Part shown: piece after piece, positions 1-6,111 of the stretch
How the letters are laid out: every line of letters begins with the position of its first letter
Position numbering within the stretch: position 1 is the first letter of the stretch
Origin: Bacteroidales bacterium
Lineage (GTDB): Bacteria > Bacteroidota > Bacteroidia > Bacteroidales > WCHB1-69
Reading direction: 5' to 3'
Assembly (NCBI GenBank): GCA_031264975.1
Contig: JAISDH010000352.1
Coordinates: 1 to 6,798, forward strand
DNA: 6,798 bases
Made by a program: the position numbers and the translations under genes
The notes under the pieces: model-generated
Seen by the model: only the letters and a program-made list of their open reading frames with translations
Database searches by the model: none
Told to the model about the DNA's origin: nothing

Positions 1-36
1 GGCACACCTGGAATGTATCGTTTTTTCAACTCTCAT
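1..36 (-). CDS. Possible start of a gene leaving the left edge
   Basis: Reading leftward from an ATG at 36-34, twelve codons stay open to the window edge (MRVEKTIHSRCA). The support is positional: a TATATTTG box ends 28 nt upstream at 65, a spacing like that before the other lipoprotein genes here. The stretch is too short to identify a product. It shows no hydrophobic signal sequence in the visible part, so it does not look like another propeller lipoprotein. It could be a chance ORF. Confidence 0.25.
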   Translation of the reverse strand, partial: MRVEKTIHSRCA

Positions 37-64
37 ATAAGTCAATTTAGGTTTACAACATGGG

Positions 65-72
65 CAAATATA
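65..72 (-). promoter_or_regulatory. Candidate -7 box (TATATTTG)
   Basis: On the minus strand this reads TATATTTG followed by C, a perfect match to the Bacteroides -7 consensus TAnnTTTG. No TTTG lies at the usual 19-21 bp upstream, so the -33 half is missing or degenerate. It lies between the end of the propeller gene at 126 and the possible gene start at 36, so it would serve a gene off the left edge. Confidence 0.35.
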
Positions 73-125
73 ATGAAATATTCTTACGAACATCTCGTTG
101 ATGGCTAATTTTTAAAATATTCTTG

Positions 126-1292
126 TTATCCGGCCTTCTTATGCTTTATCAGCATAATCACCGGATTGGATTCTTCGTTCAATCCGGCGGCGATTTCTGC
201 CAGGCGACCTTTCAGCTTGCCTTTTTCGTAATCTTCCATAAGCTGGTAGGACTGTATGGATATACAGGCTACTATTTCACTGCTCACAGTGGTTGACCTG
301 TTAATATTTACGGGCCTCTTCTCCGTATAATCGCCATTATATACGGTATATCTGGAAATGGCGTCTTCCTGTTTGTCGTACATCAGAGAAGTCGCCGGAA
401 ACCATTCGTCCCGACTCCGGTCGATTTCTACTGTTACCACTTCCATAAAATAATAACGCCTGGTAAACATGCTTGGAAAAAGAAATACCCTGGGAATCAT
501 GGATTGTATGGAAGGAGTCCTTACTATAAAGGGCGTCAGCGTATGGTCGTACCGGTATCTGTACACCGTATCGGACGATTGTTCTACAAGTATCCAGCTA
601 TCAAGGTATGGAATCATTGCCTTATGAGATTCAGGGGTATAAAAATAAGTTTTACCGTCCAATTCAAATTCCGCACGCATGTGTATCTCATCTTTAGTTG
701 AAATTTGAATTTCTTCTGTAAGGCTTCCATCTGTTTTGGATATAATTGCAAAAGGTTCCTTCCTGCCTACTTTTTTCCAACTATTATTGCTTATCAGATT
801 TTCACGGTCAAAATTGTACATATAGTCCCACTGGGTATCATCTCCCTGTTTAAGCGTTCGCTTATAATTTCCCTCCAAATCATACACTAATGTTCTGTGA
901 GTGGAAAGGTCGTTGACAAAAATTTCAGCTTTGTCTTCATCAAGGACAATGCCCGAATAAAGGTTATACTCCTCGGCCCCCTGCCCTTTACGGTTTATTC
1001 TTTTTATGGCTTTACCGTTTCTGTCAAAGATAAAAATATCACCCTCCTGATTACGGTTTCTTACTATTATCCTATTCTTAGTGACGTCTACTACCAAATC
1101 CTGGCAAACAAATTCATCGTTGGTTTCCAGCGGGACGTATTCCACATCCATAAAATCCTGGAGAAGCAGTTCTTCTTTTGGATAGTTTGCCGTAACATCT
1201 ACGATGATGAAGTCATCTGCCGGTTGTTTGTTTTCTATGCACCCTGCCATTGTAAGCAGGAGAATTACCATAATTGTAGTTAGCTTTTCCAT
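126..1292 (-). CDS. 6-bladed beta-propeller lipoprotein (DUF5128 type)
   Basis: A 388-residue exported lipoprotein of the Bacteroidales 6-bladed beta-propeller family (PF17170-like). Residues 1-17 form a lipoprotein signal peptide with lipobox MAGC, so Cys18 would be lipidated. The first blade carries the family motif VPLET (53-57). The next repeat has IFDRNGKAIKRI then a GQGAEEY turn near 103-109, the position usually written G-G-P-G-E-Y. The C-terminus has the family's NPV motif (NPVIMLIK, from 376). Length is normal for the family. The start is the only ATG that gives the signal peptide. No acidic run follows the Cys, so a surface-export signal is not evident and a periplasm-facing outer-membrane anchor is more likely (inference). 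The gene follows a 236-bp leader rich in inverted repeats. The ligand and role of the family are unknown. Confidence 0.92.
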   Translation of the reverse strand: MEKLTTIMVILLLTMAGCIENKQPADDFIIVDVTANYPKEELLLQDFMDVEYVPLETNDEFVCQDLVVDVTKNRIIVRNRNQEGDIFIFDRNGKAIKRINRKGQGAEEYNLYSGIVLDEDKAEIFVNDLSTHRTLVYDLEGNYKRTLKQGDDTQWDYMYNFDRENLISNNSWKKVGRKEPFAIISKTDGSLTEEIQISTKDEIHMRAEFELDGKTYFYTPESHKAMIPYLDSWILVEQSSDTVYRYRYDHTLTPFIVRTPSIQSMIPRVFLFPSMFTRRYYFMEVVTVEIDRSRDEWFPATSLMYDKQEDAISRYTVYNGDYTEKRPVNINRSTTVSSEIVACISIQSYQLMEDYEKGKLKGRLAEIAAGLNEESNPVIMLIKHKKAG

Positions 1293-1408
1293 TTTGCATG
1301 ATTTTTGGTATATAAAAAATATCGTCGTTTAATTTTTACAGTATATGAGGCATTCGGAGCAGTGCAGTCGTTCACCCCAGTTTTCGCTTATCTATTGATA
1401 AACAAATC

Positions 1409-1426
1409 AAATAAATCGATTTATTT
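1409..1426. repeat. Perfect 18-bp palindrome
   Basis: AAATAAATCGATTTATTT reads identically on both strands, centred between 1417 and 1418 and midway between the arms of the 26-bp inverted repeat. Its lack of a spacer suits a dimeric DNA-binding protein site better than an RNA hairpin. It is also AT-rich, so a chance contribution is possible. It lies about 115 bp upstream of the 126-1292 start. Confidence 0.7.
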
Positions 1427-1454
1427 ATCGCATGGAAAGTTTTTAAAACTGAAA

Positions 1455-1484
1455 TTTAATTTCTATGTTTGTGTAGAAATTAAA
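1455..1484. repeat. 11-bp hairpin overlapping the inverted-repeat arm
   Basis: TTTAATTTCTA at 1455-1465 and its exact reverse complement at 1474-1484 flank an 8-nt loop. The 1474-1484 half is also part of the 26-bp arm at 1472-1497, so the local and long-range pairings exclude each other. It lies 45 bp past the stop codon of the mini-lipoprotein gene, so a weak AT-only terminator for that gene is an alternative, although no long T-run follows. Confidence 0.65.
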
Positions 1485-1528
1485 CGACGGTATTTTTCTT
1501 CAAAAAAAAGATTTTCATCCTGTTTTCG

Positions 1529-1849
1529 TCACAAATCAAAATACATCAATGCGTCATCCGGATCCTGCGCAATAACATATCCCCTGTTTTCCTTTTCATC
1601 TATTACCAGGCAACTTCTGTTTTTATTGAACTGTAGTAATTCTACCGGGTTCCCGTCCCAGTCATATATACAAATCAGAGAACCCTTATTTTCATTCATC
1701 TCTTTACTCTGATCGTAAACGACATATATATATACTTCCGCGAACCTGCTACATAGACGATACCTCTTTCCGTATCCGCCGCCTTCCGGTATTTTAGCAC
1801 ATGAAAGGAAAAAAAGGAAACTAATCAAACAGACAACAATTCGTTTCAT
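1529..1849 (-). CDS. Miniature lipoprotein: signal peptide joined to last blade of a TolB-like propeller
   Basis: A 106-residue ORF starting at the ATG at 1849-1847, chosen because it gives a clean signal peptide (MKRIVVCLISFLFFLSC, Cys17 lipidated); a longer open frame upstream adds only non-signal sequence. After a short Gly-rich linker (PEGGGYG, 21-27), residues about 33-106 match the C-terminal 75 or so residues of the TolB-like lipoprotein at 3042-4058: YVVYD against FCVYD, IYDWDGNPV against IFKWDGTHV, IDEKENRGY against VDKSNSYLL, and both end in a Y-x-L tail. The expected 200 or more residues of blades between signal and last blade are absent. The simplest reading is an in-frame internal deletion. 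A single blade cannot close a propeller, so the product is a remnant or has a new role. A promoter module lies just upstream (1875-1905). Confidence 0.75.
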   Translation of the reverse strand: MKRIVVCLISFLFFLSCAKIPEGGGYGKRYRLCSRFAEVYIYVVYDQSKEMNENKGSLICIYDWDGNPVELLQFNKNRSCLVIDEKENRGYVIAQDPDDALMYFDL

Positions 1850-1874
1850 CTTCCGATTTAGGTTTAAAACACCT

Positions 1875-1905
1875 ACAAATATAAAACTCCGTTCTTTAAA
1901 GACCT
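1875..1905 (-). promoter_or_regulatory. Promoter module, copy B
   Basis: On the minus strand this 31-bp block begins AGGTCTTT and ends TTTTATATTTG, giving a perfect TAnnTTTG -7 box at 1883-1876, 26 nt before the mini-lipoprotein ATG. An A-tract (minus-strand T-run) at 1907-1913 lies immediately upstream. The -33 position holds no TTTG. The block matches modules at 6081-6111 and 2410-2440 with identical spacing. Confidence 0.6.
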
Positions 1906-1913
1906 TAAAAAAA

Positions 1914-1961
1914 CACCGATATTTTACTGATATCACTATCAGTCTACCGTAAATATTTGTG
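1914..1961. repeat. Dyad beside promoter copy B
   Basis: The centre is ACTGATA, a four-base spacer (TCAC), then TATCAGT, a perfect 7-bp inverted repeat at 1925-1942. The outer ends also pair imperfectly (CACCGATATTT against the complement of AAATATTTGTG) with a bulge. It starts directly after the A-tract that borders the promoter module, as the larger inverted repeat does at 6112. It could be an operator or the worn remains of a similar element. Confidence 0.4.
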
Positions 1962-2005
1962 TATAAACGGTTATGGTTGAGATTCCCTCGATCACAAATC
2001 TTTTA

Positions 2006-2356
2006 TTATATTGACAGCCGGTTTAAAATTGTGAAGTGAAAACAGAAATCCGGAACGGATGACCTATTGTTAGCTAATTGCCGGTCTGCTTCGACTTCCG
2101 ACATATCGGAATATAATGCATAAATATCGTTAAACTGGGTGGCCAACGCAGCCTTATTCAATTCGTAATTCATATCCATGTAACTTCTCCAGATATAACC
2201 CTGATTTGCACTCTCTTCTTCAACTTGCCCGTCAGAAAGTTCCACGACACCCTTTACCTCCTGGGGCGTTGCATGCAGAAGCCGGTTCTTACCACTCAGA
2301 TCGCCCAGGAGGAGGGTGGTATCGTCTATACCTCTGTTTCCGTCAAACAGGAACAA
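2006..2356 (-). pseudogene. Unrecognised ORF without an ATG, probable gene fragment
   Basis: A 116-codon open frame that would need a TTG start at 2356; the first in-frame ATG is codon 60 (2179). The codons look truly coding: many begin with G, which the opposing frame does not show. I do not recognise the family. It has no signal peptide, no membrane segment and none of the propeller motifs of its neighbours. Residues about 58-96 look helical and amphipathic (ELNKAALATQFNDIYALY, then SEVEADRQLANN), and the last 20 residues look unlike the rest. An ATG at 2363-2361 sits one frame off and stops after six codons, so one indel could have broken the original start. Promoter copy C lies 47 bp upstream. 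A fragment of a larger gene, shifted or truncated at both ends, is the best reading. Confidence 0.35.
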
Positions 2357-2409
2357 GAGTCATCCGGATTCTCAACCTGGTTTAATCCCGAATAAAGAGC
2401 GAATATGCT

Positions 2410-2440
2410 GCAAATATAAAATTCTTTTTAAAAAAAGTCT
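2410..2440 (-). promoter_or_regulatory. Promoter module, copy C
   Basis: The minus-strand block runs AGACTTTT to TTTTATATTTGC, with the -7 box at 2418-2411. It has the same length and ends as the modules at 6081-6111 and 1875-1905. Downstream it faces the ORF fragment at 2006-2356, which has no usable ATG, so this promoter probably outlived its gene. It is back to back with the promoter of the plus-strand PH-domain gene. Confidence 0.5.
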
Positions 2441-2448
2441 GTGAAAAT

Positions 2449-2478
2449 ATTGATATTATAGATAAATAGTTACATTTG
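2449..2478 (+). promoter_or_regulatory. Promoter of the PH-domain gene
   Basis: TACATTTG at 2471-2478 fits the Bacteroides -7 consensus TAnnTTTG. ATTG at 2449-2452 is a 3-of-4 match to the -33 TTTG with 18 bp between them, slightly short of the usual 19-21. The start codon follows 31 nt after the -7 box, allowing a short leader. Confidence 0.5.
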
Positions 2479-2509
2479 TCAGTGACACACACAATAATAC
2501 TATATAATT

Positions 2510-2968
2510 ATGGAAAAAAGAAACATATTCAGATCGCGTATAAGCGTATTACTTATTGTATTCATACTTACAATATTCCTTTTTGCACTTATTCTGTTAG
2601 TTCAAGACAAGAGATGTCAGGAAACATATATTCTTGGCGGAATTTTGTTGTTTGTTATGCTGCTTCTCACCGGTATACGCTATGTCATTTCAGGAGATAA
2701 ACTATTTGTGAAAATTTGGTTTATCCCATGCGCGAGCGCTGAGATAAGTAAAATCACCTCGGTAGAACGTTCTTACAATCCACTTTCGTCACCTACGGCT
2801 TCTCTAAAGAGATTGCGAATTGACTTTATGAATAAGAAGAGTTTTTGGTTAATCTCTCCCGCTCAGGAACAAAAATTCATTGAAGAATTAAAAGCAATCA
2901 ACCCCTCTATCCACACCAACGCCCCGAATAGAAAAGGAACCTGGCGCATACAGGATTGGGATATTTGA
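2510..2968 (+). CDS. Two-TM membrane protein with bacterial PH domain
   Basis: A 152-residue inner-membrane protein. Two hydrophobic segments, about 11-31 and 40-60, form a hairpin, leaving the C-terminal domain on the cytoplasmic side if the basic N-terminus (KRNIFRSR) stays inside. Residues about 61-132 match the bacterial PH domain often found in short Bacteroidetes membrane proteins (PF06713-like). The signature is NPLSSPTASLKRLRIDF (90-106), followed by a strand ending WLISP (113-117) and the terminal helix QEQKFIEELKAINP (119-132). The length is normal for the family, whose function is unknown. It is the only clear plus-strand gene and converges on the lipoprotein operon, with only 73 bp between the two stop codons. 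Its orientation and different family suggest it is not part of the propeller system. Confidence 0.88.
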   Translation: MEKRNIFRSRISVLLIVFILTIFLFALILLVQDKRCQETYILGGILLFVMLLLTGIRYVISGDKLFVKIWFIPCASAEISKITSVERSYNPLSSPTASLKRLRIDFMNKKSFWLISPAQEQKFIEELKAINPSIHTNAPNRKGTWRIQDWDI

Positions 2969-3041
2969 TAAAAATAATTCTCTTTTTAATTTTGTGAAAT
3001 ATTTAATTCTGTTTTTATAAAAAATCCTTACAAGAATCATT

Positions 3042-4058
3042 CTATTCAAGTTTATAGCGAACGATATCCCGTCCTTTAGACTCATTCGCTGTTAAGGCTA
3101 ATAGATAAGAATTCGATTTATCTACTGCTATACTTTTTATGATACGGTCTGTTTGCCATGTTTTCACATGGGTTCCGTCCCATTTGAAGATTATTATTTT
3201 TGACAAATTGGTATAGTCATAAGAGCCATCGTAAACGCAGAATACATATTGATCAGTCGCATAAATATCTATAAAACATTTCAGGTTGTCTTTGAAGTTT
3301 GCCGGTTCAACAGTGTTGTCTTTTGGTTCTATACAATCCTTACCATAAAAAATGTCTTTACTTATATTTCCCCTTAAATCAAAAAACTGAATTTTATTAA
3401 AAAAACGATAGGCGCATACGATGGATTCCCTCTTCTCATGTACAAGTAAATTGGCGTAACAAGCAATATTATTTTTCGTGTACCTTTTTTTATCCATGCC
3501 ATACATATCAACCCAATAATAACCGGAATCGGGATGAAAGAAATAGAATGCTTTGTTTCTTTCACCCACACTGGGAACTCCATAAAATTCATCCTTTGTA
3601 ATATTATAATCGATACTACGGTTCAGATTTACCGGAAGAGTTATATCCCGTACAACCATCAAGGAATCCTTTTTACATCGAACCTGTTTTAACCTACTTT
3701 TATTATCTATTATCCAGACATCATCACTTTCGGACGGATAACGGGTGTTGCTCTTTACAAATTCTACCGACACAAGCCCCGTAGCGCCTCTTCCATGTTT
3801 CGCTGCGGCAAGTTCCGCCGAAGGATTATTTTTGCCATAAACATGCAGAAGGCCCTCATTTTCATAATCCGTAAACACATAATACGAATCGGTTATTTCT
3901 ACATCCGTATAAAGCGGTATGTCAGTTGCATTTTTCCACATGTCGCCCATTATATGATCCTCTTCTTCCGGTATCTGATAAGAAATAGATTTTTCTTTAC
4001 AGGAAGAGGCACCACATAAAAAGAGCAGAAGGCTCCATATGCCAATTTCTTTTTTCAT
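3042..4058 (-). CDS. TolB-like (BF3164-type) propeller lipoprotein
   Basis: A 338-residue lipoprotein of the BF3164/TolB-like 6-bladed propeller family (PF15869-like). The start at 4058 gives a standard signal peptide (MKKEIGIWSLLLFLCGASSC, Cys20 lipidated). A second ATG at 4085, one base after the stop of the upstream propeller gene, would add nine residues and couple translation of the two genes tightly; the sequence alone does not decide. Family features are LLHVYGKN (70-77) followed by KHGRGATG (87-94), the equivalent of the G-x-G-P-G turn, and a final blade with IIIFKWDGTHV (288-298). The length is normal. It pairs with the DUF5128-type lipoprotein in one operon. The product is probably anchored in the outer membrane facing the periplasm; its ligand is unknown. 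No strong terminator is seen in the AT-rich 2969-3041 gap. Confidence 0.9.
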   Translation of the reverse strand: MKKEIGIWSLLLFLCGASSCKEKSISYQIPEEEDHIMGDMWKNATDIPLYTDVEITDSYYVFTDYENEGLLHVYGKNNPSAELAAAKHGRGATGLVSVEFVKSNTRYPSESDDVWIIDNKSRLKQVRCKKDSLMVVRDITLPVNLNRSIDYNITKDEFYGVPSVGERNKAFYFFHPDSGYYWVDMYGMDKKRYTKNNIACYANLLVHEKRESIVCAYRFFNKIQFFDLRGNISKDIFYGKDCIEPKDNTVEPANFKDNLKCFIDIYATDQYVFCVYDGSYDYTNLSKIIIFKWDGTHVKTWQTDRIIKSIAVDKSNSYLLALTANESKGRDIVRYKLE

Positions 4059-4086
4059 AGAGATAGACTTTATATATACATTCATT

Positions 4087-5223
4087 TTATTCTTTCCATT
4101 TAAAAAGGCATAACACCGGATTATCTTCAGGAGATAATTTATCCAGGATCGGTTGCAAATCCGCATTCGGTGTGTAAGGCTTCCCTATGAAAGAGGGTGA
4201 CAGTACACCGATGATGTATCCGTCAGTGGCTCCTTCCAGAGAAAGAGGAATTCTGACACCCCCGTTCCTGGCAAATCCATTCGCTGTGTATAAGTACCCT
4301 TTTGAGCTATTTTTATGATAGATACCATAGTAGGACTGAGAAACATTCCGCGTGAACATAACACATAATAACTCCTCTGTTTCACACACCATGTAAGCGG
4401 ATATATATCCGGAATGCAGAAGCGTTGGCACAAAGTATGTGTTATTCATTGACTCTTCCTGCAGATAGGTTACCGGAGGAAAATCAAATGTTCCCAGTAT
4501 CAGTTCATAGTGGATTTTTATCTCATCCCCTACGATTTCATAAATCACCGGAATCTGTCCGTGGTAAACAAAGTCCCGGTTCCCTACCCGGTAGAAATTG
4601 CGACCTAACGCATAAGAATATCCACTTCTAAAATCGGCGGGGAAATACGTGTGTTTTGGATTTAATAAAGAGTCGCAAGTCAAGACATAATAATCTTCTC
4701 CTCTCTCTTTAAGAACACCTGATGAAGAAAAGAATGAGATTGAATGATTGGAGAGTATGCTAAACGATGAATAATGCTCAGGAAGAGCTTTGGTATACTT
4801 AAACCGGTAATCATTCAGGTCGAAACAGAGTAACTCTTTCTTATCAATATCATTCACGATAATCGTGTTTGCAGATAAGTCAAAATCGAATGACATCGGG
4901 GTGATATATTCACCCGGCCCGGATCCTCTGTTAGCTATTTGTGTAAGAAATTTCCCTTCCATATCAAAAACAAATAATGCCATTTGTTTGATGTCCAAAA
5001 CATATATTTTCCCATTCCGTATCTCAACTTGTTTAACTATTCCAATTAAGCACTGCTCATTCGTCTCTAATGGAATAAATACGAATTCCAACGAGTCTGA
5101 GAGTTGCACATCATCCGTTAACTCCAGATAAATTTGCCGATTTGAGAGAGGAGTTTCATTTCTATTTGGAGAACAAGCAACAAACAGGGAAAAACATGAT
5201 AATATAATGTAAATCTTTTTCAT
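4087..5223 (-). CDS. 6-bladed beta-propeller lipoprotein (DUF5128 type)
   Basis: A 378-residue exported lipoprotein, a paralogue of the protein encoded at 126-1292. The signal peptide ends at LFVAC, so Cys17 would be lipidated. FIPLETNEQ (49-57) is the first-blade motif, VFDMEGKFLTQI (85-96) with RGSGPGEY (99-106) is a textbook second-repeat signature, and NPVLCLFKWKE closes the chain. Length is normal and no key motif is missing. The leader before the start is A-rich (AAAAAATAAAGA), typical of the phylum. The truncated propeller ends 35 bp upstream and the TolB-like lipoprotein follows at once, so the three are probably cotranscribed. The family has no proven role; a sensor or binding scaffold in the envelope is speculation. 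Confidence 0.93.
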   Translation of the reverse strand: MKKIYIILSCFSLFVACSPNRNETPLSNRQIYLELTDDVQLSDSLEFVFIPLETNEQCLIGIVKQVEIRNGKIYVLDIKQMALFVFDMEGKFLTQIANRGSGPGEYITPMSFDFDLSANTIIVNDIDKKELLCFDLNDYRFKYTKALPEHYSSFSILSNHSISFFSSSGVLKERGEDYYVLTCDSLLNPKHTYFPADFRSGYSYALGRNFYRVGNRDFVYHGQIPVIYEIVGDEIKIHYELILGTFDFPPVTYLQEESMNNTYFVPTLLHSGYISAYMVCETEELLCVMFTRNVSQSYYGIYHKNSSKGYLYTANGFARNGGVRIPLSLEGATDGYIIGVLSPSFIGKPYTPNADLQPILDKLSPEDNPVLCLFKWKE

Positions 5224-5258
5224 TCTTTATTTTTTCACTAAATCAAAACGTTGAAAAC

Positions 5259-6014
5259 TTAATACATCATCGCTATATTCGAGTATATTTTCTTGGCCAT
5301 TGGAGTAATATTCGTTGACCTTTTGTACATTTCTATATAATAGGTCGCTTCTATTGAAAAATAGAAACTATTTTCATCGGCAAAGACAGATAATAAATCA
5401 TACGACTTTTTTTGTTCAATATCAGGAAATAATAAATCATCATAATACGATTTGAAATTATATATTTTATTATTCCTCTTATCAAAGAATACATTGAAAT
5501 ATTCATTCGCATAAGAATACATAAATGACAGATAAGATGCAGATTCTCTATAATTATCTATTCTTGATGCATAACTCGATTTCCTGAAACTACCAATAAA
5601 TTCCATCAAATTCGTATAGTCTTCAGGAAAAGATTCCGGCAAATTGTTTTTTCCGAAATCAAGTTCCAATCGGGGTATGGAAAAACCATCTTTCAACTGA
5701 TATATTACATTCGAAAAGGATTGTGAATAAGATAACGTATCTGAGAAAAAAGAAAAATTAGTATATTCCATCACGCTTAAATAGCCGAGCTTTTCATCTA
5801 GCTTCAAATAATTATCAACTATTTTACCTGTTCTCTCATCTATCACATTTACTTTATATTTTGTATCCTCATTCAATAAATTACCGGAATTCATATAGAG
5901 CAAATGGCCTGACTTAATAAAATTATACGACAACAGTCCATGTTTTATATCTTTGGTTATTCCATAGGCTAGCACCGCATTCGCTTGGTTATTGACAGGT
6001 AATGGCTGTTTCAT
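5259..6014 (-). CDS. N-terminally truncated 6-bladed beta-propeller
   Basis: A 251-residue ORF starting at the only usable ATG (6014-6012); a TTG four codons upstream is less likely and an in-frame stop lies at 6047-6045. It aligns with the C-terminal two thirds of the 4087-5223 protein: LLSYNFIKSGHLLY matches its SSFSILSNHSISFF near residues 152-165, and NVIYQLKDG matches PVIYEIVGD. The chain ends NIAMMY where siblings have NPVLCLF. Missing are the signal peptide, lipid-attachment Cys, the PLET first blade and the GxGPGEY repeat, about 125-130 residues. As written the product would stay in the cytoplasm with an open propeller. No upstream frame supplies the missing part. The gene is clearly more AT-rich than the beta-barrel gene beside it. 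It heads the operon, so it may now serve as a long leader. A 5' deletion remnant is most likely. Confidence 0.75.
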   Translation of the reverse strand: MKQPLPVNNQANAVLAYGITKDIKHGLLSYNFIKSGHLLYMNSGNLLNEDTKYKVNVIDERTGKIVDNYLKLDEKLGYLSVMEYTNFSFFSDTLSYSQSFSNVIYQLKDGFSIPRLELDFGKNNLPESFPEDYTNLMEFIGSFRKSSYASRIDNYRESASYLSFMYSYANEYFNVFFDKRNNKIYNFKSYYDDLLFPDIEQKKSYDLLSVFADENSFYFSIEATYYIEMYKRSTNITPMAKKIYSNIAMMY

Positions 6015-6080
6015 TCTGCGTTGCAATAAGTTAATGTAAAATATTTATATTTAATGCTGTTTCGTTGGCGTCATTGATTT

Positions 6081-6111
6081 GCAAATATAAAATTTTCTTT
6101 ATCAAAGACCT
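6081..6111 (-). promoter_or_regulatory. Promoter module, copy A
   Basis: The minus-strand block begins AGGTCTTTG and ends TTTTATATTTGC, with a perfect TAnnTTTG -7 box at 6089-6082. The 7-base T-run at 6118-6112 just upstream is shared with one arm of the 6112-6216 inverted repeat. TTTG occurs only 13 bp before the -7 box; the normal -33 position holds TTTA. The start codon of the truncated propeller is 67 nt downstream. It is the likely promoter of the three-gene lipoprotein operon. Confidence 0.6.

Larger units (their letters stand above)
1315..1497. repeat. 26-bp inverted repeat bracketing the leader of the 126-1292 gene
   Basis: The arms at 1315-1340 and 1472-1497 are reverse complements over 26 bp with two mismatches, sharing the exact core CGTCGTTTAATTT. 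As plus-strand RNA both mismatches become G-U pairs, so the stem would be unbroken; as minus-strand RNA they are C-A mismatches. The arm nearer the gene ends 23 nt before its start codon. I see no clear target-site duplication outside the arms and no ORF inside, so these could be the ends of a tiny non-coding element or a regulatory stem. Confidence 0.75.

Noticed and set aside
897..1283. 128-codon plus-strand open frame
   Set aside because: Antisense to the N-terminal half of the 126-1292 lipoprotein, whose signal peptide and family motifs are clear.
1315..1497. Complete insertion sequence
   Set aside because: No transposase, no room for one (183 bp) and no target-site duplication; only an inverted repeat can be supported.
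1480..1518. 12-residue minus-strand peptide (MKIFFLKKNTVV)
   Set aside because: I looked for short secreted peptide precursors of the NVEALA kind, which I recall near these lipoprotein families. This one is too short, has no cleavable leader and falls in the inverted-repeat arm. No other candidate was found in the intergenic regions.
1305..1712. 135-codon plus-strand open frame
   Set aside because: It runs through the AT-rich hairpin leader and then antisense to the mini-lipoprotein; the composition (many F, Y, K, S) and lack of any motif mark it as a shadow.
1850..1936. 29-residue upstream extension of the mini-lipoprotein frame
   Set aside because: It would place non-signal sequence before a clean lipoprotein signal peptide and would run through the promoter box at 1876-1883.
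2969..3041. Bidirectional terminator between convergent genes
   Set aside because: Runs of T on both strands are present, but I found no stem longer than about 4-5 bp, so I do not call a terminator.
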